This document shows, one piece after another, positions 27,185 to 36,010 of a stretch of 64,000 nt of DNA. The DNA is from Acidimicrobiaceae bacterium (GTDB lineage Bacteria; Actinomycetota; Acidimicrobiia; Acidimicrobiales; Ilumatobacteraceae), in contig JADKGZ010000002.1 of assembly GCA_016722025.1 (NCBI GenBank), positions 186,001-250,000 of the forward strand. Reading direction: 5' to 3'. The notes beneath the pieces were generated by a model, which was not told the DNA's origin, did not search any database, and saw only the letters and a program-made list of their open reading frames with translations. The stretch's first letter is position 1. Every line of letters starts with the position of its first letter. Position numbers and translations under genes: made by a program.

Positions 27185-27297
27185 CGTTCGAAGATGAGCG
27201 ACACCGAACCCCGTCAATCCCACCAGACGCTCACCACGACGGCCAGCAGCCCACCGAGATCGCCGCCCATCAACTCGGCTGCCCGACATGTGCGTGA
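27181..27297 (+). CDS. Possible small protein coupled to mgtA
   Basis: A 38-codon frame whose ATG overlaps the mgtA stop (ATGA) and which ends HQLGCPTCA. The CPTC ending and the overlap hint at a real small protein, perhaps metal related, but no family is recognised. Confidence 0.35.
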   Translation: MTFEDERHRTPSIPPDAHHDGQQPTEIAAHQLGCPTCA

Positions 27298-27382
27298 TCG
27301 ACCGCTCCGATGATGTCGAAGACGGACACCGGTGGAACCCCGCCAACCCACAGCACCGCCGTGTCCCGTCAGTTGCACAAAG

Positions 27383-27550
27383 CGCCCCCGGGAGGACTCG
27401 AACCTCCGACCTGCGATTTAGGAATGCGGTCGAGACTGTCTCAGCGAGTCACCTTGAGTCGCATCTGACCTGCTCAGCTTCTGTCATCTCCTCGTCTGGT
27501 CTCGTTGAACATCAGGCAGTAGCGCGTGGTGGATGGACAAGTGGATGGAC
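27383..27550 (-). repeat. Attachment-site-like repeat R1 with tRNA-Arg(CCU) 3' half
   Basis: On the minus strand, 27383-27390 reads as acceptor strand plus discriminator, 27391-27407 is a T-arm GGAGG-TTCGAGT-CCTCC, and before it come a variable loop AGGTC and anticodon loop TTCCTAA (CCU). The 5' anticodon-stem strand does not pair, so tRNA identity breaks at the anticodon. Next to it is about 130 bases of non-tRNA DNA ending in two copies of GTCCATCCAC spaced by TT (27529-27550 on plus). The whole block recurs at 59286-59453. It looks like an att junction of an integrative element. Confidence 0.7.
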
Positions 27551-27736
27551 AGCTTTCGCCGTCGAACGACCCGTCGGCCGCGGCTTCGATGAGGGCGTCA
27601 GAACGGGTCGTGACCGTGGGTCTGATGAACCGCAGGTCACCCGCCGCGCCATCGTGGCGCTGACTGACCCGGCCGCGGTCTGACAGGAAGTCTGTGTCAC
27701 CGGCATGATCTGAACGTTCCAGTTCAAAGGATTGGG
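27551..27736. other. Non-coding end of the island
   Basis: The stretch between repeat R1 and the CopD-like gene shows no gene; frames here are GC-biased shadows. With R1 and the bases back to 27298 it makes a non-coding block of about 440 bases. Confidence 0.5.
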
Positions 27737-28195
27737 TCAGCCGCCAAACGCCGGGTAGCCGCCGAAGCGGATACTTGCGCCGGCCAACACGAAGAGTACG
27801 GCGACGACGGTGACGAGTCGGATGTGCCATGCGAGGGTCGGGAGGGTGTCGTCGGAGAGCTTGGGGACAACACGGAGTCGGGCGTGAATCGCCAGCGCGA
27901 GGGTGAGTACGAGGAGGCCGAGCTTGATCTGGATCACGTGGGCGATCGGGTTGTCGTGAAACCAGTTGCCGGGTGCGCCGAGGAGGTGGTTGGCGAGCCA
28001 TAGTCCGGTGACGATCTGCACGGCGAGCGCGGGAAGGCCGATGCGCTCGAAGCTGCGTTCGAACTCGCTGACCGCTGCGGCGCGGTGCTCACGCAATGCA
28101 CGGGGCAAGATCGTGGTGGCGAGGATGAGGTGGCCGCCAGCCCAGATCGTGGCGCCGAGGATGTGCAAACTCAACGCGATGTAGTACGAGGCCAT
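27737..28195 (-). CDS. CopD-like membrane protein
   Basis: A 152-residue protein with four spans. It begins YYIALSLHILGATIWAGGHL and later has ARLRVVPKL and a final span. His residues in the first and third spans match CopD/DUF2269-type heme or copper membrane proteins. It is the last gene of the minus-strand operon, one base after the channel gene. A role in electron transfer or heme/copper handling is inferred. Confidence 0.65.
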   Translation of the reverse strand: MASYYIALSLHILGATIWAGGHLILATTILPRALREHRAAAVSEFERSFERIGLPALAVQIVTGLWLANHLLGAPGNWFHDNPIAHVIQIKLGLLVLTLALAIHARLRVVPKLSDDTLPTLAWHIRLVTVVAVLFVLAGASIRFGGYPAFGG

Positions 28196-28196
28196 C

Positions 28197-29285
28197 TCAG
28201 CGGTGGTCGACTACGAGCGCAGGCGACGGTGTCCGGTTCGACACGGCTCGGCCGCCTTGGACGACGAGGCCGATGAAGGCTGCGGTCCATGCGGTGAGCG
28301 CCACGGCGAAGGTGATCTTGGGCGCCCATTCGAGCTGGTCGAGTTTGGTGACGGCGCGCATTTTGAAGGTGGCGACGCCGTACATGCCGAGCGGGAACAC
28401 GAGCGCCCAGTACGAGGGGTGATAGCGCAGCGGAACCTTGCAAGCGATGTGGCGCCATGCACCGATGGCGACCATGACCGGGAACCAGAACGTGGCGGTG
28501 GCCCAGGCAAGTGTGACGAGTCCTTCGATGAGCGGGCGAGGCGATCGACTCCGGCAGAAACGGTGCGGGCAGCGAGGAGGTTGGAGCCGGCGAGGACGGT
28601 GATGGCCACGGCCCCGGCGGCGATCCAAGCGGGCGGGTCAGCCTCGGTCGGGTCGAGGTCGATGGAACGTCCAGCGAAGGAAGACCATGGTCATGACGAT
28701 CAGGTAGAGCACGAGACCGAGGCTGAACGCGGCGATGCACATGAACGCAAGGAAGTCGCTGGGGTGGTGGCCGAGGAGGAGCGCGCCGAACACGGCGACG
28801 GATTCGGTGGCGACGGTGAGCAGGAACCAGGAGCCGTTGATGCCGGCGCCGAGGCCGGGTTTGTCGTGGCGAAGCACGGCGGAGGTCAGGGCGGTGTAGA
28901 GCAGGATCACGTAGAGCGGGAGTGAGCACCACCACAGGAACTCGGCGAGGGTCCACCAGCCGTGGACGACCGCCGAGGCGCTGGCGAGCACGTTGGTGCC
29001 GGCGACAATGGTGAGGAACGAGAATCCCTTGGCGTGGCTGGTGAGATCGGCTGCGAGGCGCTTCGGGTACAGGGCGAGGCGTGCGACGAACAAGACGACG
29101 AGCACCGCGAACGCGCCGGCGGCCACGACGTACAGGCTGTTGGCCAGCCAGTCGATCTTCTGTTGTTTAGCGCCGATAGCGATGATGCCGGTAGCCATGA
29201 CGAGCGCGAAGTAGCCGGGGAACAGCGTGGCGATGGGGTGGACGCGTGCCGCTGGTTCGGGGGTCTTGCCGGTGGTGTTGGTCAT
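28197..29285 (-). CDS. SLAC1/TDT-family anion channel, two compensating frameshifts
   Basis: A ten-span protein of the TehA/SLAC1 (tellurite-resistance/dicarboxylate transporter) family: FPGYFALVMATGIIAIGA at the start, GFSFLTIVAGTNVLAS later, and FWFPVMVAIGAWRHI then YWALVFPLGMYGVATF at the end. The frame changes near 28652-28662 (one extra base) and back near 28533-28540 (one missing base). The piece between (IAAGAVAITVLAGSNLL) is clearly coding, so the protein is probably intact in the organism. Its ATG overlaps the stop of the small membrane gene. Nitrate, nitrite, chloride or a dicarboxylate are possible substrates. Confidence 0.8.
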
Positions 29286-29485
29286 GGTCGGAGGTAGCGC
29301 AGGAAGGCCGCTGCGGCGGCAAAGAGGGTGACCGAGACTGCTGCGGTAGCCCAGGCGAGAGATTCGGTGTCGGTTTGGAAAGCTTCGACGGCGACGGTGA
29401 TCAGGAACACCTGGAACGCGATCAGGACGATGACGTAGAGCACGACGGCCGAGGAGGTGCGTCGTGCTTTGGCGGAGGTTCTCAT
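29282..29485 (-). CDS. Small two-span membrane protein
   Basis: 67 residues: a basic N-terminus, span VVLYVIVLIAFQVFLITVAV, a short acidic loop, and span VSVTLFAAAAAFLRYL. ATGA overlaps with both neighbours. It is likely a small accessory or anchor subunit of the oxidoreductase encoded upstream; no family recognised. Confidence 0.65.
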   Translation of the reverse strand: MRTSAKARRTSSAVVLYVIVLIAFQVFLITVAVEAFQTDTESLAWATAAVSVTLFAAAAAFLRYLRP

Positions 29486-30003
29486 GTGTGCCTGCCGAGT
29501 GCCCAGATGGTGCCGTCGGCGCGGACCTCGAGGTCGATCCGGCCGAGCGGTCGGGTCGGCGGGCCCGAGATGACGCTGCCGGTGCGGGCTTCGAAGTTGC
29601 CTTCGTGGCATGGGCAGTGCCAGCGACCACCGTCGGGTTCGTCGCCGGGTTCGTAGTAGACAACACAGCCGAGGTGGGTGCACTTCTGGCTGAACGCGAC
29701 GACCTCGGTGTCGGTCAGGCGGACGAGGATCGCCGGGTCATCGTTCCCCGGGTAATGGAACAGGTAGGTGCTGCCGATGTCGACAGCGGCGAGATCGACG
29801 ATCGCACGTGGCTCGCCGGTGTTGATACTGCGCAGTTGGGTCCAGATCGCGATACCGACGTTGGCAGCAGCCATGGTGCCCGCACCGAGGACGAGGTAGC
29901 GGGCGAACTCGCGGCGGGTGACTTCTTCTTCGGATTGTGCCTCGTAGGGAAAGTCCCGTTTCCATGGTGGGGCGACGGGGACCGGTTCGATGTCGCCGTT
30001 CAT
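29482..30003 (-). CDS. Rieske [2Fe-2S] protein with N-terminal membrane anchor
   Basis: A 173-residue protein. Near residues 25-55 is a twin-Arg-like TRREFARYLVLGAGTMAAA anchor, then a Rieske domain with KCTHLGC and WHCPCHEGNF, giving the two Cys and two His ligands, and a GPPTRPL loop. It resembles QcrA-like subunits but has no cytochrome bc1 genes beside it. Probably on the outer face of the membrane, linking quinol to the molybdenum enzyme or receiving electrons from it. Overlaps both neighbours. Confidence 0.85.
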   Translation of the reverse strand: MNGDIEPVPVAPPWKRDFPYEAQSEEEVTRREFARYLVLGAGTMAAANVGIAIWTQLRSINTGEPRAIVDLAAVDIGSTYLFHYPGNDDPAILVRLTDTEVVAFSQKCTHLGCVVYYEPGDEPDGGRWHCPCHEGNFEARTGSVISGPPTRPLGRIDLEVRADGTIWALGRHT

Positions 30004-30635
30004 GAGGGTGCCTCCATGTCGAGTCCGAAGGGGTCGTCGAGCCAGGTTGTGGTCGCGCCGGCGAGCGCATCGATGGGGCCGGCGAGTGCGTCGTCGATCA
30101 CGGTGTAGACCTTGGTGCGGACCTGTTGGCGGCCGAACAGGAAGTCGCGGAACAGCGAGCCGCGTCGGGTGTCGCGGAACTCTTCGATGGTGCCGTACCA
30201 GAGCGCTTCGCTGGGGCACACCGAGGCGCACATCGGGGTGAGTCCCTCCGAGGTGCGGTCGGTGCACATGTCGCACTTCATCATCTGGTCGAAGTCGGCG
30301 ACGTACTTGGGGACCCCGAACGGGCAGGCGAGCACACAGTTGGAGCAGCCGATGCACCGCGGTTTCAGCGCCGATTGGACGATGCCTTCCTCGGTTTGTT
30401 TGATCGCGTCGGCAGGGCACACCTGCGCGCAGGTGGGGTCTTCGCAGTGCATGCACACCATTGGTGCGGTCTGGGTGGTGGTGGCGCGGTCGACGCGTTC
30501 GAGGTGGATCAGTGACTGGCCGCGGTGGGTGCCGCACTCGGCGCACGCTTGGACGCATGCTTCGCAGCCGATGCAGCGGCTCTGGTCGATGACGAACACC
30601 GGGTTGTCGTCGATGCCGAACTGCCCGGATCTCAC
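30000..30635 (-). CDS. Four-cluster [4Fe-4S] ferredoxin subunit
   Basis: A 211-residue electron-transfer subunit of the DmsB/HycB/FdhB type. Four Cys clusters are visible: CIGCEACVQAC, CMHCEDPTCAQVCP, CIGCSNCVLACPFG and CDMC...PMCASVCP. It would pass electrons between the molybdopterin enzyme encoded upstream and the membrane subunit. GTG start overlapping the previous stop. No signal peptide, so the complex probably faces the cytoplasm or is exported with its partner. Confidence 0.9.
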   Translation of the reverse strand: MRSGQFGIDDNPVFVIDQSRCIGCEACVQACAECGTHRGQSLIHLERVDRATTTQTAPMVCMHCEDPTCAQVCPADAIKQTEEGIVQSALKPRCIGCSNCVLACPFGVPKYVADFDQMMKCDMCTDRTSEGLTPMCASVCPSEALWYGTIEEFRDTRRGSLFRDFLFGRQQVRTKVYTVIDDALAGPIDALAGATTTWLDDPFGLDMEAPS

Positions 30636-32863
30636 GGCTGGTCCCCGTGCAGTTCCATGTCGCGGGCGTCGGTCGTGGCGGTGTGTCCGCCGGCGCGTTC
30701 GACGCGTACGGCGGCGACTTTGAACTCGGGCATCTTCGACAGCGGGTCGACGGCACGGTTCGTGAGCTGGTTGGCGGCCTTGTCGCCTGGCCAGTGGTAG
30801 GGGATGAACACGGTGTCGGGTCGGATCGTGTTCACCACGTGCGCGGGAAGGGTGATCGTGCCGCGCCGGGAGGTGACGGTGACGAGGTCGCCGTCGGCGA
30901 CACCGATGCTGTCGGCGAGGCGTGGGTGCATCTCGCACAGTGGTTCGGGGTATTGGGCGACGAGCGCAGCGATGCGCCGGGTCTGGGTGCCGGACAGGTA
31001 TTGCGACACGACGCGGCCGGTGGTCAGCAGCAGCGGGTAGTCGTCGTCGACGACCTCGGCGGACAGTTTGTAGGGCACGGCGTGGAAGCGGGCTCTGCCG
31101 TCGGGGAAGTGGAACTGGCCGCCTTCGTGCAGGCGTGGGGTGCCGGGGTGGCCGGCTTCCGGGATCGGCCAGAACAGGCCCATCTCGTCTTCGATGCGTT
31201 GCCAGGTGGCTCCGGTGTAGTCGGCGGTGCCACCGGTGCTCGCTCGGCAGAGCTCGTCGAAGATCTCCTCGGTGTTGGAATAGGGGAAGTACTCGCTCTT
31301 GCCGAGGCGTTCGGCGATGTCGAGCAGGATCTGCCAGTCCAGGCGGGCTTCGCCCGGTGGGGTGACGGCGGCGTTGATCTTGATGATTCTGCCCTCACCG
31401 CTGGTCGAGGTGCCCTCGTCCTCCTCGTGTAACGAGCCGGGCAACACGATGTCGGCGTGATGGGCGGATTCGGAGAGGAAGAAGTCGATCACGGCGTAGA
31501 ACTCGAGCTTGTCGAGCGCCTCGCGGGTGAAGTTCGAATCGGGCGCCGACACGAGCGGGTTGAAGCAGATCGACAACAAGCCCTTGATGGTGCCGTCGTG
31601 GATCGCTTCGATCAGCTCCTCCGCAGGTAGTCCCTTGCCGGGGATGTCGGCTTCATCGCAGTTCCACACCTTGGCCACCGCGGCACGGTGCTCCGGGTTG
31701 GTGATGTCACGGTTGCCGGGTAGCTGGTCGCACTTGTGGCCGTGCTCGCGACCACCTTGGCCGTTGCCCTGCCCGGTAATCGTCGACACCCCGCAACCGG
31801 GTTTGCCGAACTTGCCGGTGGCGAGCCCGAGATTGATCGCCGCGAGGACGTTGTCGACCCCTTTGGTGTGCTGCTCGATCCCGCGGGCGTGCAGCATCAT
31901 CCCGGTCGCGGACGTGCCCCACAACTCTGCAGCTTCCTCGATCCGCGCCGCCGGGACCCCGGTGATGCCGGCCGCCCAGGCCGGTGTCATGTCAGCCACG
32001 GCTGCTGCGGCGTCGTCGAAGTTGACGGTGTGGTTGTCGATGAAGTCGTGGTCGAGCCAGTCGCGTTCGATCAACACGTGCAGCACCGCGCCGAACAGCG
32101 CCGAATCGGTGCCCGGCCGTACGGGCAGGAACAGGTCAGCGGTGCGGGCGAGTGGGACGACTCGGGGGTCTTGGACGATCAGCTTGGCGCCGCGGTCGCG
32201 GGCCCGCCAGATGTAGCTGGTGGTGATCGGGAACGTTTCGGCGACGTTCGATCCGGCGATCCACACCACATCGGCGAGTGGGATGTCGCTCCACGGGTTC
32301 GGTGCCCGGTCGACGCCGAGTGCCTTCTTGTTGCCGGTGCCGGCGGAGACCATGCAGAAGCGGCCGTTGTAGTCCAAGTTCGCGGTGTGCAACGCGAGGC
32401 GGGCGAACTTGCCGACGAGGTAGCTCTTCTCGTTCGTCAGCGACACCCCGGACAACATCGCGAACGCGTCGTCGCCATGCTCCGCCTGGATGCGGTGGAT
32501 CTCGGACACCACCTTGTCGAGCGCTTGATCCCAGGTGATCTGACGGAACCCGCCGGGGGCGGTGGCGTCGCGCTCCATCGGGTGCAGCAACCGGTCAGGG
32601 TGGCCACCCTGCAGGTACCGCTTGACGCCCTTCGGGCAGAGCTTGCCTTCGTTGAACGGGAACTCGTACCACGGCTCGAAACCGACGACCGCGTTGTCGT
32701 GGACCTTCAACTTGATGCCGCACTGCTGACCGCAGAAGCAGCAGTGCGTGTTGACGACCTTGTCGATGGTCAGCCCGGCGTTCCATCCGCCCGGCGGAGT
32801 TTCGTTGAGGTGTGGCCCGTAGCGGGCGATCAGTTCATCATCGGTGATCGGTGGTCGTGCCAT
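30632..32863 (-). CDS. Molybdopterin oxidoreductase, NapA/NasA/FDH superfamily
   Basis: A 743-residue catalytic subunit. The N-terminal [4Fe-4S] motif is CCFCGQQCGIKLKV with a fourth Cys in KLCPKGVKRY. GRFCMVSAGTG places a Cys where NapA and assimilatory nitrate reductases bind Mo. Further bis-MGD-binding blocks (GSNVAETFPI, GQGNGQGGREHG, NPLVSAPDS, LTTGRVVSQYLSGTQTRR) and a C-terminal barrel follow. No twin-Arg signal. Nitrate reduction fits the NO-related neighbours; formate or another substrate is possible. No narJ/napD-like chaperone is seen. It overlaps both neighbours. Confidence 0.88.
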   Translation of the reverse strand: MARPPITDDELIARYGPHLNETPPGGWNAGLTIDKVVNTHCCFCGQQCGIKLKVHDNAVVGFEPWYEFPFNEGKLCPKGVKRYLQGGHPDRLLHPMERDATAPGGFRQITWDQALDKVVSEIHRIQAEHGDDAFAMLSGVSLTNEKSYLVGKFARLALHTANLDYNGRFCMVSAGTGNKKALGVDRAPNPWSDIPLADVVWIAGSNVAETFPITTSYIWRARDRGAKLIVQDPRVVPLARTADLFLPVRPGTDSALFGAVLHVLIERDWLDHDFIDNHTVNFDDAAAAVADMTPAWAAGITGVPAARIEEAAELWGTSATGMMLHARGIEQHTKGVDNVLAAINLGLATGKFGKPGCGVSTITGQGNGQGGREHGHKCDQLPGNRDITNPEHRAAVAKVWNCDEADIPGKGLPAEELIEAIHDGTIKGLLSICFNPLVSAPDSNFTREALDKLEFYAVIDFFLSESAHHADIVLPGSLHEEDEGTSTSGEGRIIKINAAVTPPGEARLDWQILLDIAERLGKSEYFPYSNTEEIFDELCRASTGGTADYTGATWQRIEDEMGLFWPIPEAGHPGTPRLHEGGQFHFPDGRARFHAVPYKLSAEVVDDDYPLLLTTGRVVSQYLSGTQTRRIAALVAQYPEPLCEMHPRLADSIGVADGDLVTVTSRRGTITLPAHVVNTIRPDTVFIPYHWPGDKAANQLTNRAVDPLSKMPEFKVAAVRVERAGGHTATTDARDMELHGDQP

Positions 32864-33900
32864 CAGCCGAACCCTCCTACCCGCGCCGATTGGGCAAGGG
32901 TGACATGTGCGCGCCGGCAACGAGGGCAGGTGTCCTGGTAGTTGCCGCCACCCTCGATCGAGTAGTCGAACCCGACCTGTGGGAGCACCTCTTTGAGATC
33001 GGCGATCTGCTGGGCGCTGGCGAAGGGTTCGCCGCAACGCCGGCACACCGCCGGGGCGCCTTGGTCGTTGGCGCGCTTGTAGTAGGCGACGCCGAGGTTG
33101 CCGGGGCGTTGGAAGATGTGGAACAGCTTGCCGAACGGCAGGTACATCAACCCGAGGATCACGGTCAGCGCGTGGATCGTGTTCAGCGCCGAGTAGAAGC
33201 GGCCTTCGAGCCACATGCTCGACACGGTCAGGAACAGACCTGAGACCGAGACCGCGAACAGTCCGGCAAGGGCGAGGAAGTCGCCGGAGCGTTCGACGGC
33301 CATCGCGCCCGGGTCGCGCAAACGGCGGCGCAGGAAGATGAACACCCCGGCGAGCACCAGCACCGCAGCGACGTCGAGGGCGTGGAACATGAACCAGCCG
33401 ACGATGCTCTCCGCATCGAACTTCATCGTGCCGACTCGCGAGATGTACACCTGGTAGTGGTCGGCGCGCTGGCCGACGCTCTCGAAGTGCAACAAGCCGA
33501 GCGTCAGCGGGATGGTCACCAGCCCGGCAAGGATGCAACCCCAGAACACGAGTTGGTGGGCCAACCAGCGTGCCCGCGACCGCTTGCGGATGAAGCCTTG
33601 CGTCAGCAGGTGGGTCGCGACGAGCGATGGCAACGCAACGACGTTGCGGGCCTTGCGTTGACGGAACGCATCCCAGCCTCGCCGGTTGAGCATCGCCGTC
33701 GGCGGGCGTCGCAACCAGACCGCGTACCGGTAGGCGACGCCGAACACGGCGAACACGACTCCGAACAGGTAGCCGACGAGCGCGGCATCGAACCAGACGA
33801 GACGGTCGCTGCCGATGAACGTCAACGCGATCACGACCGCGACACCGACAACACCCCACGCGAGCCCGCGACGATCGAGATGGTTCGCTGAGCGGCTCAC
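32863..33900 (-). CDS. Cytochrome-b-like membrane subunit with C-terminal zinc-ribbon
   Basis: A 345-residue membrane protein with about six spans. His residues in spans (ATHLLTQGF, LAHQLVFWG, WFMFHALDV, NTIHALTVILG) suit b-type hemes as in NarI-like quinol-oxidising subunits. A C-terminal cytoplasmic domain has CRRCGEPF and CPRCRRAH, a four-Cys zinc or rubredoxin-like site that NarI lacks. GTG start. Probably the quinone-reactive partner of the molybdenum enzyme. Confidence 0.7.
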   Translation of the reverse strand: MSRSANHLDRRGLAWGVVGVAVVIALTFIGSDRLVWFDAALVGYLFGVVFAVFGVAYRYAVWLRRPPTAMLNRRGWDAFRQRKARNVVALPSLVATHLLTQGFIRKRSRARWLAHQLVFWGCILAGLVTIPLTLGLLHFESVGQRADHYQVYISRVGTMKFDAESIVGWFMFHALDVAAVLVLAGVFIFLRRRLRDPGAMAVERSGDFLALAGLFAVSVSGLFLTVSSMWLEGRFYSALNTIHALTVILGLMYLPFGKLFHIFQRPGNLGVAYYKRANDQGAPAVCRRCGEPFASAQQIADLKEVLPQVGFDYSIEGGGNYQDTCPRCRRAHVTLAQSARVGGFG

Positions 33901-33945
33901 AGCGACACCCTATGTCCGAGCTCAGCAGCGATATCGCAGACGTCG

Positions 33946-34446
33946 TCAGGCATTCCCGCCGCGCCGCCACATCGGTTCGACAGGGTCGGCGCCATCGGGC
34001 GACACTCCCGCCAGCAGCCGTTCCATCGCTGCCGCCATCTTGCGTCCGCGGCCCTTGGCGATCTCGGCGTGGGGCCCCTGGAACGAGATGTCGATGGTGT
34101 CACAGAACAGCTCGACCCACCGTTCGTAATGCGCGTGCGACAGCGGAGTCCGCGCATGGACAGGTTCATGCGCTCGCAGCGGTTGCCCGTCATAGCCGGA
34201 CTGACCCAACAGCTGCCAGGCCCAGAAGTCAATCAGGGTGGCGACGTGCGCGTTCCAGTTCACGTGCGCGGCCTCGAACACAGGGCCGAGCATGTCGTCC
34301 ATCGCCGCGTCGCGGTAGAAGTTCCGCACCAACACTTCGATGTCGTGCCGGTCGACGATGTCACCGCGGGCGTCGTCGAGCAGATGAGCCCAGCACGGCG
34401 GGTCTCCGCCTTCGGATATCGGCAACTGGTTCACGCCGGCAATCAT
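33946..34446 (-). CDS. Group III truncated hemoglobin
   Basis: A 166-residue globin. IEVLVRNFYRDAAMDDMLGPVF and NWNAHVATLIDFWAWQLLG, then LRAHEPVHARTPLSHAHYERW, match the 2-on-2 group III fold with a proximal His. Such globins handle NO, O2 or peroxide. A 45-base gap separates it from the membrane subunit; its ATG overlaps the RIC stop, tying it to NO/iron-sulfur repair. Confidence 0.85.
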   Translation of the reverse strand: MIAGVNQLPISEGGDPPCWAHLLDDARGDIVDRHDIEVLVRNFYRDAAMDDMLGPVFEAAHVNWNAHVATLIDFWAWQLLGQSGYDGQPLRAHEPVHARTPLSHAHYERWVELFCDTIDISFQGPHAEIAKGRGRKMAAAMERLLAGVSPDGADPVEPMWRRGGNA

Positions 34447-35165
34447 CCGCGAGCCATCGCTGCCCGTTCGGCTTCCAATTGCACCACCATCGGGAACAGC
34501 ACGTTGTTCTCCTTGTGGATGTGCAGATGAGTGTCGGCCTCCAACTCGGCCATCGCCGCGAAGCACGCCACATACGAGGCGCAGCCATCCGCCGGTGGCG
34601 TGTAGCCGTCGGTCAGGCGACGGAGCTTGGCGAGGAGGTCGCCGACCGCGTCGTGTTCGCTCAACATCACCGAGATCGGATTGCGGAGCGACCCGCAGTG
34701 AAACGACGGCATGCCAGTCGAGGCGGCCAGTTCGCGGATCATCGGAAACAACATCCGCTCCTCTTTCAGCATGTGCGGCTCGAGATCCGCGCGCACCTGC
34801 CCGAAGCACGACGCAACCTCCACCAGCTCCGGATGACGGGCACCGTGAACCGACACGATCTTGTCGACCAACGCTGTCACCCTCGGCATCTCATCCCACA
34901 GGTACCGGTGATGGGTGGCCTCGAGGTGATCCGCAAGGACATCCGCCGACATCGTCGTCCACTCCGCCGACCCTGGCGTCGCCGCAACCTCCGCGAGCTC
35001 GGCGACCGTCGCGTCAGCGTCTACGCCGATCAGCGCACACGCGTCACCGAGCGTGCGGGCACCGCCGCAGCAGTAGTCCAGACCTCGACGCTCGAACTCG
35101 CGCGTCAACTGCGGAAACGCGTCCACTGCCTCGGCCAACGTCATCGACACATCGATCTTCACCAT
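34443..35165 (-). CDS. ric: RIC/ScdA-type di-iron protein for iron-sulfur cluster repair
   Basis: A 240-residue protein. The N-terminal DUF542 domain has RRGLDYCCGGARTLGDAC, and the hemerythrin-like domain supplies His/Glu iron ligands (ADHLEATHHRYLW, EPHMLKEERMLFPMI, MLSEHDAVGDLL, HLHIHKENNVLFP). RIC proteins repair Fe-S clusters after nitrosative or oxidative damage. AGGAG seven or so bases before the ATG. It follows an Rrf2-type regulator in the same operon, as NO-controlled ric genes often do. Confidence 0.9.
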   Translation of the reverse strand: MVKIDVSMTLAEAVDAFPQLTREFERRGLDYCCGGARTLGDACALIGVDADATVAELAEVAATPGSAEWTTMSADVLADHLEATHHRYLWDEMPRVTALVDKIVSVHGARHPELVEVASCFGQVRADLEPHMLKEERMLFPMIRELAASTGMPSFHCGSLRNPISVMLSEHDAVGDLLAKLRRLTDGYTPPADGCASYVACFAAMAELEADTHLHIHKENNVLFPMVVQLEAERAAMARG

Positions 35166-35203
35166 CTGCTGCTCCTCCTCGACTGACACCACGAACGATC
35201 CAC

Positions 35204-36010
35204 TCACCACAGCACCCCGGCAGCCGTCACCGCGACCAGAGCAAGCCCCATGGCCATCTGTCGCAGACCAACCTGCTTCGCCGCGATCGGCGCACGCCGC
35301 ACCCACACGGACTGCATGACCGCCAATACCACGACCCCGATAAGACCGGCCAACAGGCGACGATCCGCAACGACCGCCATCGCTGCAACCGCGACACTCG
35401 TCGCCTGCGCAACGTCGCTGTGCCAGACCGGTCCCTGACCCCGGCGCAGCCGCATGATCTGGACACGGACGAACGGGATCGCCCCGACCGCGCGAGCGGC
35501 CAACACCAACCAGACACCGACGGCGAGCCTGCCGCTGCGATCCGCAGCCAGCACGATCGACGCTGCGACCGCGGCGATGCCGACGGCGCCACAGAGCTCG
35601 GGCAGCAGCCGGCGCCCACGGCTGCGAATGTCGAACGACAACTCGACCGCCACGAGCGGCCCGGCAATGACGAGCGGGACCAGCCATGACCAACCCGCCA
35701 ACGCCACCGCCGGCGCGACAGCAGATCCGAGCACCAACAGTTCGACGATCGCGATCCGAAGCGCCAGCCCAGAACGATCGAGCCAACGCCCGCGCCGGAC
35801 GTCGACCGCCACCAACTTGGCCGGCGTGCGCAGCAAGAACGCGCTGAACGCGGCGATCCCCAACGCCACGCCGGCACCCGACCAGGCGACGAGCAGACCG
35901 AGGAGCACCGGTTCCAGCGTCAAGCCCCAGCCGCCGTGTTCGCTCGGCATCGCCACCGCACGCCAACCCGCGCGCTCTGATGCGACATGCCCCGCCTGCG
36001 TTGTCGTCAT
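35204..36010 (-). CDS. YwiC-like membrane protein
   Basis: A 268-residue protein with nine or so short hydrophobic spans, starting RAVAMPSEHGGWGLTLEPVLLG, which is the YwiC family signature. YwiC-like genes sit near nitrate respiration genes in several bacteria; the function is unknown. The ATG overlaps the Rrf2 stop. Confidence 0.8.
   Translation of the reverse strand: MTTTQAGHVASERAGWRAVAMPSEHGGWGLTLEPVLLGLLVAWSGAGVALGIAAFSAFLLRTPAKLVAVDVRRGRWLDRSGLALRIAIVELLVLGSAVAPAVALAGWSWLVPLVIAGPLVAVELSFDIRSRGRRLLPELCGAVGIAAVAASIVLAADRSGRLAVGVWLVLAARAVGAIPFVRVQIMRLRRGQGPVWHSDVAQATSVAVAAMAVVADRRLLAGLIGVVVLAVMQSVWVRRAPIAAKQVGLRQMAMGLALVAVTAAGVLW

Noticed and set aside
27383..27424. Complete tRNA gene
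   Set aside because: The T-arm, variable loop and anticodon loop are present, but the 5' anticodon strand does not pair and there is no D-arm or 5' acceptor. The same holds at 59286.
27474..28001. Minus-strand open frame as an integrase tail
   Set aside because: Its peptide is Arg/Pro-rich and carries no tyrosine-recombinase motifs; the end of it is the tandem arm repeat itself.
33897..34232. Small minus-strand gene overlapping the membrane subunit start
   Set aside because: The GTGA overlap looks attractive, but the frame runs inside the globin gene in the wrong frame and has no family signal.
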